From Paenibacillus_AP thailandensis (GTDB lineage: Bacteria; Bacillota; Bacilli; Paenibacillales; Paenibacillaceae), in NCBI RefSeq assembly GCF_042685365.1, contig NZ_JBHUMY010000029.1:1-64000 (forward strand): a stretch of 64,000 nt of DNA. The letters are read 5' to 3'. This document shows positions 48,931-57,614 of this stretch, piece after piece. Position numbers and translations under genes: made by a program. How positions within the stretch are numbered: position 1 is the first letter of the stretch; every line of letters starts with the position of its first letter. The notes below the pieces were generated by a model. It worked only from the letters and a program-made list of their open reading frames with translations. It did not search any database and was not told where the DNA came from.

Positions 48931-49464
48931 TTATATCTTCTCCACCTGAGTATAGTCAAGCTCAAGCGGGGTTTCCCTACCAAACATGTTCACGTGAACC
49001 TTCAGCTTCGCCTTGTCGGTTAGAATTTCTTCTACCGTGCCGACAAAGTCCGCGAAAGGACCTACTTTGACGCGAACGGTCTCCTTCAGATCGAACTCGA
49101 TCTTCGGCTTCGGCTCTTCCATACCCATATGCTTCAGAATCTGGTCCACCTCTTCCGGCAAAAGCGGAATCGGCTTCGAGCCCGAGCCCGTCGACCCTAC
49201 GAATCCTGTCACACCCGGCGTATTGCGAACCACATACCAGGAATCGTCGGTTTGAATCATTTCCACGAGGACGTATCCCGGGTAGACTTTGCGCATGACC
49301 GTCTTCTTCTTGCCATCCTTGTCTACCAGTTCCTCTTCCATCGGGACGAGCACGCGGAAGATTTTATCCTCCATGCCCATCGATTCTACGCGGCGCTCCA
49401 AATTGGCTTTGACCTTGTTCTCATAGCCAGAGTAAGTGTGCACGACATACCATCTTTTTTCCAT
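48931..49464 (-). CDS. nusG: transcription termination/antitermination factor NusG
   Basis: 177 residues, equal to Bacillus. The NGN domain (WYVVHTYSGYENKVKANLERR) is followed by a C-terminal KOW domain (VGPFADFVGTVEEI). Binds the RNA polymerase clamp and affects pausing; the C-terminal domain contacts S10/NusE. AAAGGTGG upstream. It is 23 bases after secE. Confidence 0.98.
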   Translation of the reverse strand: MEKRWYVVHTYSGYENKVKANLERRVESMGMEDKIFRVLVPMEEELVDKDGKKKTVMRKVYPGYVLVEMIQTDDSWYVVRNTPGVTGFVGSTGSGSKPIPLLPEEVDQILKHMGMEEPKPKIEFDLKETVRVKVGPFADFVGTVEEILTDKAKLKVHVNMFGRETPLELDYTQVEKI

Positions 49465-49487
49465 TACAATCCACCTTTGGACCCTTC

Positions 49488-49697
49488 TTAAACAATCAGT
49501 TCAACCAAACTTGAGATCCCGATGTCAAGAACCCAAAAGTAAATCGTCGCAAACAAGACCGTTACAAGCACAACGATCGTATAGCTTGTCAACTCTTTAC
49601 GATTTGGCCAGCGGACTTTCTTCAGCTCTGCCCAGCTGTCGGTAAAGAAACCGAACGTTTTCCCGAAGCTTCGCTTCAGATTAGCAATAAACGCCAC
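49488..49697 (-). CDS. secE: preprotein translocase subunit SecE
   Basis: 69 residues, one amphipathic helix (WAELKKVRWPNRKEL) and one C-terminal membrane segment, the single-TM Gram-positive form. The start is GTG at 49697 behind GGAGGTG. It clamps SecY in the translocon. Located between rpmG and nusG as usual. Confidence 0.95.
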   Translation of the reverse strand: MAFIANLKRSFGKTFGFFTDSWAELKKVRWPNRKELTSYTIVVLVTVLFATIYFWVLDIGISSLVELIV

Positions 49698-49715
49698 GCT
49701 AACACCTCCAAATGA

Positions 49716-49865
49716 CTATCTCGTCTCGCGATGAGGAGTCTGCTCGTTACAGAACTTGCAAAACTTCTTCAACTCGATGCGGTCGGGGTGGTTGCGCTTG
49801 TTTTTGGTGCTCGTATAGTTTCTTTGTTTGCAGTTTGTGCAAGCCAACGTGATAATTACCCGCAT
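49716..49865 (-). CDS. rpmG: 50S ribosomal protein L33 (zinc-binding type)
   Basis: 49 residues, MRVIITLACTNCKQRNYTST at the start. CxxC pairs Cys9-Cys12 and Cys36-Cys39 make it the C+ zinc form. GGGAGGTG precedes the ATG at 49865. First gene of the secE-nusG transcript. Confidence 0.97.
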   Translation of the reverse strand: MRVIITLACTNCKQRNYTSTKNKRNHPDRIELKKFCKFCNEQTPHRETR

Positions 49866-49975
49866 TGAAGTACACCTCCCGAACTGCTACTAAGTATGAA
49901 TCATGAAGCTAATATAACATCATCGACTCATGTGCCCGACTGAAAAAAACCTTCTAGTTTCAGGCCTACCTAAAC

Positions 49976-50004
49976 ACTTTATCACATGGCATTTTTACTG
50001 TCAA
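49976..50004 (-). promoter_or_regulatory. promoter of rpmG-secE-nusG
   Basis: -35 TTGACA (49999-50004), a 17-base spacer and -10 TAAAGT (49976-49981), about 110 bases upstream of rpmG. Confidence 0.75.
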
Positions 50005-50097
50005 CGATATTGGACCGCCGTCTATTTATTGGAAAACGCGGCAACATCGGGATTCTCTAGCAGTATCGTCACAATCCTCGGGATTTAAAACAACAAA

Positions 50098-50143
50098 GAC
50101 TGTCCGAAACCGAATCGCGCTTGGGCGAATCGGTCAGACAGTC
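50098..50143 (-). terminator. terminator after sigH
   Basis: Two-part minus-strand stem (GACTGTC outer, CCGATTCG inner) followed by TTTGTTGTTTT. It separates sigH from the rpmG promoter. Confidence 0.75.
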
Positions 50144-50168
50144 CTCTTCCAATGATCCTATAATTCCG

Positions 50169-50819
50169 TTATCCGCTAATGTCCCGGATTTCGAGATAGC
50201 GTTCCAGCTTCCTCTTCACCCGCTGCAAAGCGTTGTCGATCGACTTGACGTGCCGGTCGAGATCGACGGCTATTTCCTGATACGACCTTCCGTCCAAATA
50301 ATGCATCAGCACTTTCCGTTCGAGATCGCTCAAAATTTCGGACATCTTATCCTCGAGCCCGCTGAACTCCTCGCGGTTAATGATCAGCTCCTCCGGATCG
50401 GACACCCGCGTGCCGCAAATGACGTCGAGCAGCGTCCGGTCGGAATCCTCGTCGTAAATCGGCTTGTCCAGCGAAACATAAGAATTAAGCGGAATATGCT
50501 TCTGTCTGGTCGCCGTCTTGATAGCGGTTATAATCTGCCTGGTGATGCACAGCTCCGCGAAAGCTTTGAAGCTTGCGAGCTTGTCTCCTTTAAAATCGCG
50601 AATCGACTTGTACAAGCCTATCATGCCTTCCTGCACGATATCCTCGCGATCCGCGCCGATCAAAAAGTAGGTCCGCGCCTTGGCTCGAACGAAGTTCTTG
50701 TACTTATTGATCAAGTATTCCAGCGCTAAGCTGTCGCCATTGCGGACCGCCTCGACGATCTCCTCGTCCGTACTGCAGTCGTAATCCAGCGTACTCCATT
50801 CTTTGAGGTCGATGCTCAC
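50169..50819 (-). CDS. sigH: RNA polymerase sigma-H factor (stationary phase/sporulation)
   Basis: 216 residues (Bacillus 218). Region 2 (YKNFVRAKARTYFLIGADREDIVQEG) and region 4 helix-turn-helix (RSYQEIAVDLDRHVKSIDNA) are complete. Directs early sporulation genes. GTG 50819 is chosen because GGAGGG lies seven bases before it; the TTG two codons upstream is too close. Has its own sigma A-like promoter. Confidence 0.97.
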   Translation of the reverse strand: MSIDLKEWSTLDYDCSTDEEIVEAVRNGDSLALEYLINKYKNFVRAKARTYFLIGADREDIVQEGMIGLYKSIRDFKGDKLASFKAFAELCITRQIITAIKTATRQKHIPLNSYVSLDKPIYDEDSDRTLLDVICGTRVSDPEELIINREEFSGLEDKMSEILSDLERKVLMHYLDGRSYQEIAVDLDRHVKSIDNALQRVKRKLERYLEIRDISG

Positions 50820-50885
50820 GAACAATCCCTCCGGCCTGCAAGGCGTACACTGCCGGATGGCCTTGCATCCAGCAAATATAGTGCC

Positions 50886-50915
50886 AGTATATATTATGTA
50901 ACCTTATCCAGTCAA
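50886..50915 (-). promoter_or_regulatory. promoter of sigH
   Basis: -35 TTGACT (50910-50915), an 18-base spacer and -10 TATACT (50886-50891). An alternative -10, TATATA, lies at 16 bases. About 65 bases before sigH. Confidence 0.65.
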
Positions 50916-50986
50916 CCGATTTGCCAGTAAGGAGACAACTTTTCATACTAATTTTGTAACCGGAAGGGATTCATTTCCTTTTTTCG

Positions 50987-51511
50987 TCATAGGTCTCCGC
51001 GGCGCCATTTCTCAAGCTGGGAGCGCACCTCCGGGCTTACGATCCCCTCCAGCGAATTGCGCTTCGTCCGCTTCTCTTCCTTCAGCCGCTGCTCCATGAC
51101 GTGACGGTTATGCTTTACCTCGATCAGAAGCTCCCTCGCCGACACGCGCAGCGCTCCCCTGCCGAAGATGACGTGCTGCTCGACCAGGTCGGACGTAGCT
51201 ACGTAAATGTTGGTCCGGCGGGAGAAAAGCTCCGTAACGAGCCTTTCGATGCATTCGTCCGCCGTTTCCTTCTCCTTCGTATAAACGACGGTCAGCTTGT
51301 GCTGCGAATACGAAGCGCCCAGCCCGGGCACCTGATGCGCGTCGAACACGACGTAAACCTTTCTTCCCGAGAAGCCTTGGTAGTCGGCCAGCATGTCCAG
51401 CAGCTTGTCCCGCGCTTCCTCCAGCTCGGTATCCTTCAGGACGGCAAGCATCGGCCACGCCCCGATGATATTATAGCCGTCCACGATCAGTATATCGTCG
51501 CGCCGGCTCAT
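50987..51511 (-). CDS. rae1: NYN-domain ribosome-associated endoribonuclease Rae1 (YacP)
   Basis: 174 residues (Bacillus 170). PIN-like NYN fold with the acidic residues in LIVDGYNIIGAW and the ...VVFDAHQ and ...YVATSDL strands. In B. subtilis Rae1 enters the A site and cuts mRNA within translated short sequences. It follows rlmB by three bases, in a cysS-linked cluster of RNA-processing genes. Confidence 0.93.
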   Translation of the reverse strand: MSRRDDILIVDGYNIIGAWPMLAVLKDTELEEARDKLLDMLADYQGFSGRKVYVVFDAHQVPGLGASYSQHKLTVVYTKEKETADECIERLVTELFSRRTNIYVATSDLVEQHVIFGRGALRVSARELLIEVKHNRHVMEQRLKEEKRTKRNSLEGIVSPEVRSQLEKWRRGDL

Positions 51512-51514
51512 TTC

Positions 51515-52300
51515 CTACCCGCTCCGCCGCTGTCTGACGACCTCGTACATCAGCACGCCCGCCGCGACGGAAGCGTTAAGCGAATTCAACTGCCCCCGCA
51601 TCGGAAGCTTCACGAGAAAATCGCATTTCTCCTTGATGAGCCGGCCGACGCCTTTGCTCTCGTTGCCGATGACGATGCCGAGCGGCAGATCGAGCCGGGT
51701 ATCGTAAACGTCTTGCTCGGCGGCGACATCCGTCCCCGCGATCCATACGCCTTCCTCTTTCAGCCGGTCGATCGTCTGGGCGAGATTCGTCACCCGTGCG
51801 ACCGGCACGTGCTCGGCCGCTCCGGCCGACGTTTTGAGCACCGTCGCCGTCATCGCCGCGGAGCGGCGCTTCGGGATAATGACGCCGTGAACCCCGGTGC
51901 ATTCCGCCGTCCGCAAGATCGAGCCCAAATTATGCGGATCCTCGATTTCGTCCAGCAGCAGCAGAAACGGCGTTTCGCCCCGCTCCGCCGCCCGCGCGAG
52001 CAAATCCTCGACCTCCGCGTACCGGTACGCGGCGGCTTGGGCGACGATTCCTTGGTGCTGCACCCCTTGCGCCATGCTGTCCAGCTTGCGCTTGTCGACA
52101 TGCTGCACGACGATTCCGAGCTTTTTGGCTTCCGCGACGATCGGCATCGTCAAATGCTTTTGCGCGTTTTCGGCAATCCATATTTTATTGATTTCCCGCC
52201 CCGATCGGAGCGCTTCCAGCACCGGATGCTTGCCGGCGATCAGCTCGTCCGCGTTCGGGTCGTTCAAGTTCGTGTTCAAATGCTGCTTGCGGTTCGTCAT
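51515..52300 (-). CDS. rlmB: 23S rRNA (guanosine-2'-O-)-methyltransferase RlmB, SPOUT family
   Basis: 261 residues. The N-terminal L30e-like RNA-binding part (LIAGKHPVLEALRSGREINKIW) is followed by a SPOUT/TrmH domain with the NLGSILRTAE, GIVIGNESKGVG and SLNASVAAGVLMYE motifs. Methylates G2251 in E. coli; Bacillus YacO is the neighbour-conserved homologue. GGAGG before the ATG; it follows mrnC by 10 bases. Confidence 0.93.
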   Translation of the reverse strand: MTNRKQHLNTNLNDPNADELIAGKHPVLEALRSGREINKIWIAENAQKHLTMPIVAEAKKLGIVVQHVDKRKLDSMAQGVQHQGIVAQAAAYRYAEVEDLLARAAERGETPFLLLLDEIEDPHNLGSILRTAECTGVHGVIIPKRRSAAMTATVLKTSAGAAEHVPVARVTNLAQTIDRLKEEGVWIAGTDVAAEQDVYDTRLDLPLGIVIGNESKGVGRLIKEKCDFLVKLPMRGQLNSLNASVAAGVLMYEVVRQRRSG

Positions 52301-52310
52301 CGTAGTCCTC

Positions 52311-52940
52311 CTAATTTCCTGCTGCGCCGTCTTTCAAGCCCGCGGCGAACAGCTGCTGCAGCCTGTCTGCGCGGCCCTCGTAAAACAAATAGCCTACCAG
52401 GCACTCCAGCGCCGTCGCCTGCCTGTAGTCCGCCGGATCGGCGTTTTTCGGAGGATTGCCCGACTTCGCGTTGCGTCCCCGCCGCACCACGTCCAGCTCC
52501 TCTTCCGTCAGCAGCGGCTGCCACAGCTCCAGCCATCTCCGCTGCGCTTTCGCGGAAACGTACGAGGTCGCTTCCTTGTGCAAATAATGCGACTTGTGAT
52601 TGGCGCCGGCCACCAGATATTGTCTGACCATCAGCTCAAATACCGCATCGCCCACATAAGCGAGAATGACGGGATTCATCAGCTTGGCCGGCTTGGACGG
52701 CGGATAGAACGGGAACGGGCTTTCGCCCGCCGCCGGACCGCCGACCGGTTCGAACGAACCGGCTTCGGCGCCGCCGGCTTCCGGCTGACGGTCCGCATCG
52801 GCTTCGGAGCGGCCGGGCCAGGTTTCGTCCGTGCCCGCGCTCCCGTGGCCGGCCGGTTCGTTCGCGCCTTCATAGGTCAATCTATCTCCATCCTCGTTCA
52901 AAACGTTGTCCAAGTTCATCGTATCGTTCCGTTCGCTCAT
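52311..52940 (-). CDS. mrnC: Mini-ribonuclease 3 with long N-terminal extension
   Basis: 209 residues, against 143 in Bacillus. The RNase III-like catalytic part begins about residue 84 (LMNPVILAYVGDAVFELMVRQYL, with the catalytic Asp in YVGDAVFE) and ends with the typical RGRNAKSG...ALECLVGYLF. The first 80 or so residues are Gly/Glu/Ala/Pro-rich and look disordered. The enzyme matures 23S rRNA termini. The start at 52940 overlaps the cysS stop by four bases (ATGA). No Shine-Dalgarno-led start nearer the catalytic core was found. Confidence 0.88.
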   Translation of the reverse strand: MSERNDTMNLDNVLNEDGDRLTYEGANEPAGHGSAGTDETWPGRSEADADRQPEAGGAEAGSFEPVGGPAAGESPFPFYPPSKPAKLMNPVILAYVGDAVFELMVRQYLVAGANHKSHYLHKEATSYVSAKAQRRWLELWQPLLTEEELDVVRRGRNAKSGNPPKNADPADYRQATALECLVGYLFYEGRADRLQQLFAAGLKDGAAGN

Positions 52941-54376
52941 TTGCGCCGCCAACGGATCCCTTGCGGCGTATCCTCGAGCAAAATGCCTTTGGCGGTCAGC
53001 AGATCCCGAATTTCATCGGCTCTCCCCCAGTTTTTCGCGGCGCGGGCCGCAGTGCGCTCGGCGATCAGCTGCTCGATCTCCTCATCAAGCAGCTCGGCTT
53101 CGGCCGATGCGTCCGGCAGCAGGCCCAGCACCCGATCCATCGTCTCCAGCAGGTGGAGCGCCGACTTGAAGCCGGCGGCCGCAGCATCGCTGCGATTCAT
53201 GTATTGGTTCGCTTCGGCGACGAGCTCGAACAAGGCGGTAATCGCGTCCGGCGTATTGAAGTCGTCGTCCAGCTTCGCTTTGAATTGCGCCAGAATGGCG
53301 GCCAGCTTCGCATCGAGCTCGGCGTCTCCGCTCGGCAGCGGCGCCTCCGAACCCGTTACGGGCGCCTTATCGTCCCCTGCCGCCGTCAGCCGATGCTGCA
53401 GGCTCGCGGCGCAGTTCGCAATCCGCTCCACGCTTTTTTCCGCTTGGGCGATCGCGTCGTCGCTGAAGTTGAGCGGGCTGCGGTAATGCGCCGAAAGCAT
53501 GAAATACCGGATCGCCTGCGGCTTCACCCGCTTCAGCAGCTCGTGTACCGTGATCCCGTTGCCGAGCGATTTCGACATTTTCTCGTTGTTGATGTGCAGA
53601 TAGCCGTTATGCATCCAATAGTTGGCCAGCGGCTTGCCGTTCAGCGATTCCGATTGCGCGACCTCGCACTCGTGATGCGGGAACTGCAGGTCGTGTCCGC
53701 CGCCGTGAATGTCCAGCGTATCGCCTGCGTATTTGAGCGCCATCGCGGAGCATTCGATATGCCAGCCCGGACGGCCCGGCCCCCACGGGCTATCCCACTT
53801 GATTTCGCCCGGCTTGGCTCCCTTCCAGAGCACGAAGTCCGCGGGGTTCTCCTTCCGCTCGCCGACTTCGATCCGGATGCCGAACTGCAGCTCCTCGAGG
53901 TTCTGGTGCGAAAGCTTGCCGTATTCTTCGAACTTCGACGTGCGGAAATAAACGTCTCCGTCGCTCGGATAAGCATAGCCTTTGTCAACAAGACCTTGAA
54001 TAAACGCAACGATCTCCGGAATCTCTTCGGTTACGCGCGGGTTAACCGTCGCCTTGCGAATGCCGAGCCCTTCGATGTCTTCGCGGAAGGCGGCGATGAA
54101 CCGGTCCGCCACCTCCGGCACCGTCGTGCCGAGCTGCTCCGCTTTCTTGATCAGCTTGTCGTCGACGTCGGTGAAATTGACCACATAATTGACTTCATAA
54201 CCGAGGAACTCCAAATAACGGCGCACAACGTCGAAAAAAATCGCCGGACGCGCATTGCCGATATGAATATAGTCGTAGACGGTAGGACCGCAAACGTACA
54301 TATTCACCTTGCCCGGCTCGATGGAACGGAACGTTTCCTTCGTTCTCGACAACGTATTGTAGATGGAAAGACTCAT
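52937..54376 (-). CDS. cysS: cysteinyl-tRNA synthetase
   Basis: 479 residues (Bacillus 466). Class I synthetase with a HIGH-type motif (YDYIHIGNARP), KMSKS (KMSKSLGNG) and the zinc ligands CGPT (Cys29), C in HIECSAMAL and HHECE. The start overlaps the cysE stop by four bases, with GGAGGAG in cysE. Under the T-box upstream of cysE. Confidence 0.98.
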   Translation of the reverse strand: MSLSIYNTLSRTKETFRSIEPGKVNMYVCGPTVYDYIHIGNARPAIFFDVVRRYLEFLGYEVNYVVNFTDVDDKLIKKAEQLGTTVPEVADRFIAAFREDIEGLGIRKATVNPRVTEEIPEIVAFIQGLVDKGYAYPSDGDVYFRTSKFEEYGKLSHQNLEELQFGIRIEVGERKENPADFVLWKGAKPGEIKWDSPWGPGRPGWHIECSAMALKYAGDTLDIHGGGHDLQFPHHECEVAQSESLNGKPLANYWMHNGYLHINNEKMSKSLGNGITVHELLKRVKPQAIRYFMLSAHYRSPLNFSDDAIAQAEKSVERIANCAASLQHRLTAAGDDKAPVTGSEAPLPSGDAELDAKLAAILAQFKAKLDDDFNTPDAITALFELVAEANQYMNRSDAAAAGFKSALHLLETMDRVLGLLPDASAEAELLDEEIEQLIAERTAARAAKNWGRADEIRDLLTAKGILLEDTPQGIRWRRK

Positions 54377-55032
54377 TTGTTTACTTCTCCTCCTGAAACG
54401 GGCTGCCGCAGCTCATCCAGCTGCGCCTGAAGACCGTCAATTTGTTTCTGCAAATCCCGGAACATTTCAATGACCGGATCGGGCAGCTGATGATGATTGA
54501 GCCGTCCGACCCGCTCCCCGTTTTGCTTCACGACGCGCCCCGGATTCCCGACAACGGTCGAATTGGGCGGAACTTCCCGCAGCACGACGGCGTTCGAGCC
54601 GATATTCGAATTATCGCCAACCTTAAAGGAACCTAATATTTTCGCCCCTGAGCCGATCACGACGTTGTTGCCGATCGTCGGATGGCGCTTGCCCTTCTCT
54701 TTGCCCGTCCCTCCGAGCGTAACGCCTTGATAGATAACGACGTCGTTGCCGATCTCGCACGTTTCGCCGATCACGACGCCCATGCCGTGGTCGATAAAGA
54801 AACGCTGGCCGATCTTCGCCCCCGGATGAATTTCGATCCCGGTCATAAAACGGCTGAACTGAGATACGATGCGGGCAAGCGTAAACCATCCTCTGCGGAA
54901 CAAAGCATGAGCAACGCGATGCGCCCACAGCGCATGAAGGCCGGAATACGTGAATATGACCTCGAAGCGGCTTCTGGCAGCCGGATCGTTCTCAAATACC
55001 GTATCGATATCCGATCGGATTTGGCGAAACAT
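54373..55032 (-). CDS. cysE: serine O-acetyltransferase
   Basis: 219 residues (Bacillus 217) from ATG 55032, with GAGGAGAGGGG upstream. Makes O-acetylserine for cysteine synthesis. The left-handed beta-helix hexapeptide repeats (HPGAKIGQRFFIDHGMGVVIG) carry the catalytic His. The long upstream frame runs through the T-box and is not coding. First gene of the T-box-controlled unit. Confidence 0.97.
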   Translation of the reverse strand: MFRQIRSDIDTVFENDPAARSRFEVIFTYSGLHALWAHRVAHALFRRGWFTLARIVSQFSRFMTGIEIHPGAKIGQRFFIDHGMGVVIGETCEIGNDVVIYQGVTLGGTGKEKGKRHPTIGNNVVIGSGAKILGSFKVGDNSNIGSNAVVLREVPPNSTVVGNPGRVVKQNGERVGRLNHHQLPDPVIEMFRDLQKQIDGLQAQLDELRQPVSGGEVNK

Positions 55033-55084
55033 GTGCACCCCTCTCCTCTCTCTCCGCAAACCAAGACAACCTTGAACCAACAAG

Positions 55085-55466
55085 AAAAAGCCTCTGCAGC
55101 CAATAGCTGCAGAGGCGTATTCCGCGGTTCCACTCTGCTTGAATAAACCCGAAGGCTTGTGCTCCGCACGCGGGGTCCGCGTGCCGGCAAATTCGGATTT
55201 ATCCGTCTCGTAAGCCCGTAACGAAGGCCAGACGCCGCCCTCTACCCCGCTGAACGAACTTGCCGTTCCGCGGCTCGAAAGCTTAGCTCCCAGGCGCATG
55301 TTCCGCCTACCCGAGTTAGACAACTTGCAGCCTACATCTCCTTGCGAACGCTCTGTTGAACGCCGGCTTTGATGACGGTTGTCCTCTCTGCAAACCCAGC
55401 ATAAACGTACTTTTCCTGTTCATCGCTTGTATGCCAATATAAAGATCTGTCAGCGGTCCTAGAATT
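55085..55466 (-). ncRNA. T-box riboswitch (tRNA-Cys responsive) upstream of cysE-cysS
   Basis: The minus strand carries the T-box core AGAGTGGAACCGCGG (55122-55136), followed by an intrinsic terminator GCCTCTGCAG/CTGCAGAGGC plus TTTTT (55085-55116). Upstream the stem I signature AAAAGTACG (AGTA) is present near 55408. A likely specifier TGC-A (cysteine codon) lies at 55327-55329. Uncharged tRNA-Cys would favour the antiterminator and turn on cysE and cysS. Confidence 0.92.
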
Positions 55467-55473
55467 CAAATAC

Positions 55474-55503
55474 AGTATACGCCAATACCGTTAAAAGTGA
55501 CAA
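55474..55503 (-). promoter_or_regulatory. promoter of the T-box/cysE unit
   Basis: -35 TTGTCA (55498-55503), an 18-base spacer and -10 TATACT (55474-55479), directly before the T-box leader. Confidence 0.6.
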
Positions 55504-55575
55504 GAGGCTATGTCGCCCGGCATCCCGGCCGGCGCGCGCGCCGGCGAGACCGGACCCGCCGCCCAAGATAAGGGC

Positions 55576-57039
55576 TTAACGGCCGAGTCTCTCCCGCAGC
55601 CTTGCCTCGACTTTGTCCTTGCCGAGCAGCACGATCGTCCGGTTCAGGTCCGGGCCGTGCGTCTGCCCCGTAAGCGCCGCGCGAATCGGCATGAAGAGCT
55701 GCTTGCCCTTGAAGCCCGTTTCCTTCTGCACCTGCTTGATCGCTTCTTTAATGCCGCCCTCGGTAAAGGAGGCGGATTCGTCCGTAACGCGCGCGAGGAA
55801 CGCCGAAAGCACCGCCGGCACCTGCTCTTCCGCAAGCACCTCCGCCGCTTCGCTTTCATCCTGCACGTCATCCTGGAAGAAGAGGCCGGTGAGCGGCACG
55901 ATCTCCGCCGTGTACCGCATTTTATCCTGGTACAGGTCCACCAGGTCCGTTACCCATGCGCGTTCCTCGGCACTAAGCTCCGCCGATACGAGCCCCGCCT
56001 TGCGCAGATGAGGCAGGCACATGTCGACGATCCGGTTCAGATCGGCCTTCTTCACGTATTCGTTGTTCATCCAGCTCAGCTTCTGCGTATCGAATACGGC
56101 AGGGCTTTTGCTAAGACGCTGGGCGTTAAACGCGGCGATAAGCTCCTCGCGCGTAAATATTTCCTGTTCGCCCTCCGGCGACCAGCCGAGCAGCGCGATA
56201 AAGTTGAACAGCGCCTCCGGCAAATAGCCGAGACCGTCGTATTGCTCGATGAACTGGATGATCGATTCGTCGCGCTTGCTCAGCTTTTTGCGGCTTTCGT
56301 TCACGATCAGCGTCATATGGCCGAATTGCGGCGGCTGCCAGCCGAACGCCTCGTAAATCATCAGCTGGCGCGGCGTATTGGAAATATGGTCTTCCCCGCG
56401 CAGCACGTGGCTGATTTTCATCAAATAATCGTCGATGACGACGGCAAAGTTGTAGGTCGGAATGCCGTCCTTCTTGACGATGACGAAATCGCCGGTTTCG
56501 GCGGTGTCGAAGCTGATCGTTCCTTTGACCATGTCGTCCCACGCATACGTCTTGCCTTCCGGCACGCGGAAGCGGATGCTGGCTACGCGGCCTTCCGCTT
56601 CATAGGCTTTCCGCTGCTCTTCCGTCAAGTTGCGGTGCTTGCCGGAATAACGCGGCGTCTCGCCCCTTGCCATCTGCTCCTCGCGCTCCCGCTCCAGCTC
56701 CTCTTCCGTGCAGTAGCAGCGATAAGCAAGCCCGCGGTCGAGCAGATCCTGCCAATACTGCTTGTAAATGTCCAAACGCTCCGTTTGGCGGTAAGGGCCG
56801 TATTCGCCCCCTACGTCCACGCTTTCGTCCCAGTCGATGCCGAGCCACTTCAAATATTTCAGCTGGTTCTCTTCGCCGCCGGCCACGTTCCGCTTCACGT
56901 CGGTATCCTCGATCCGGACGATCAGCTTGCCGCCTTGGTTTCTAGCAAACAAATAATTAAATAAAGCCGTTCTCGCATTCCCGATATGCAGATGGCCCGT
57001 CGGCGACGGAGCGTACCTCACGCGCACTTCTTGTGTCAT
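55576..57039 (-). CDS. gltX: glutamyl-tRNA synthetase
   Basis: 487 residues (Bacillus 483). Class I synthetase with HIGH (PSPTGHLHIGNART) and KLSKR motifs. In Bacillota it is normally non-discriminating and also charges tRNA-Gln for GatCAB. The start at 57039 is nine bases after GAAGGGAG; the ATG six bases earlier is too close. It precedes the cysE T-box as in Bacillus. Confidence 0.98.
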   Translation of the reverse strand: MTQEVRVRYAPSPTGHLHIGNARTALFNYLFARNQGGKLIVRIEDTDVKRNVAGGEENQLKYLKWLGIDWDESVDVGGEYGPYRQTERLDIYKQYWQDLLDRGLAYRCYCTEEELEREREEQMARGETPRYSGKHRNLTEEQRKAYEAEGRVASIRFRVPEGKTYAWDDMVKGTISFDTAETGDFVIVKKDGIPTYNFAVVIDDYLMKISHVLRGEDHISNTPRQLMIYEAFGWQPPQFGHMTLIVNESRKKLSKRDESIIQFIEQYDGLGYLPEALFNFIALLGWSPEGEQEIFTREELIAAFNAQRLSKSPAVFDTQKLSWMNNEYVKKADLNRIVDMCLPHLRKAGLVSAELSAEERAWVTDLVDLYQDKMRYTAEIVPLTGLFFQDDVQDESEAAEVLAEEQVPAVLSAFLARVTDESASFTEGGIKEAIKQVQKETGFKGKQLFMPIRAALTGQTHGPDLNRTIVLLGKDKVEARLRERLGR

Positions 57040-57112
57040 TCCCATAAACTCCCTTCCATTGCTGCCCGTTCGCTTCAAAGGTTTTGAAAGTAAAGTAACT
57101 ATAGCATAACTT

Positions 57113-57592
57113 TTAAGCTTTCACTAGACATACGACCGATTGCGCCGCAATCCCTTCGCCCCGTCCGGCGAAGCCGAGCTTCTCTGTCGTCGTCGCTTTG
57201 ACGTTTACCTGCGATAGCTCTTCCGCTTCCAGAGCTTTGGCGATAATTTCGGCCATCTGCGGGATGTACGGAGCCATCTTCGGCTTCTGCGCGATAATCG
57301 TCGAATCGACGTTGCCGAGCTTGTAGCCCCGCTCCTTGGCAAGCTCCCATACCCGCTCCAGCAGCTTCAAGCTGTCCGCGTCCTTAAACGCTTCGTCCGT
57401 ATCCGGAAAATGCTTGCCGATATCGCCGAGTCCAAGCGCCCCAAGCACGGCGTCGGCGATCGCATGCAAAAGCACGTCCGCATCGGAGTGGCCGAGCAGC
57501 CCTTTCTCGTACGGAATCGTCACTCCTCCGATGATGCAAGGCCGGCCTTCCACCAGCTGATGCACGTCAAACCCTTGTCCTACCCGTATCAT
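57113..57592 (-). CDS. ispF: 2-C-methyl-D-erythritol 2,4-cyclodiphosphate synthase
   Basis: 159 residues (Bacillus 158). Non-mevalonate isoprenoid pathway enzyme. The zinc site motif GFDVHQL and the His in LGHSDADVLLHAIADA are present, as is the C-terminal ATTTEKLGFAGRGEGI. The start at 57592 has AGAGGGG upstream. It follows ispD by 22 bases, forming the pair that makes two consecutive-pathway enzymes. Confidence 0.97.
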   Translation of the reverse strand: MIRVGQGFDVHQLVEGRPCIIGGVTIPYEKGLLGHSDADVLLHAIADAVLGALGLGDIGKHFPDTDEAFKDADSLKLLERVWELAKERGYKLGNVDSTIIAQKPKMAPYIPQMAEIIAKALEAEELSQVNVKATTTEKLGFAGRGEGIAAQSVVCLVKA

Positions 57593-57614
57593 GTCCTTGT
57601 TATCCCCTCTCTCG

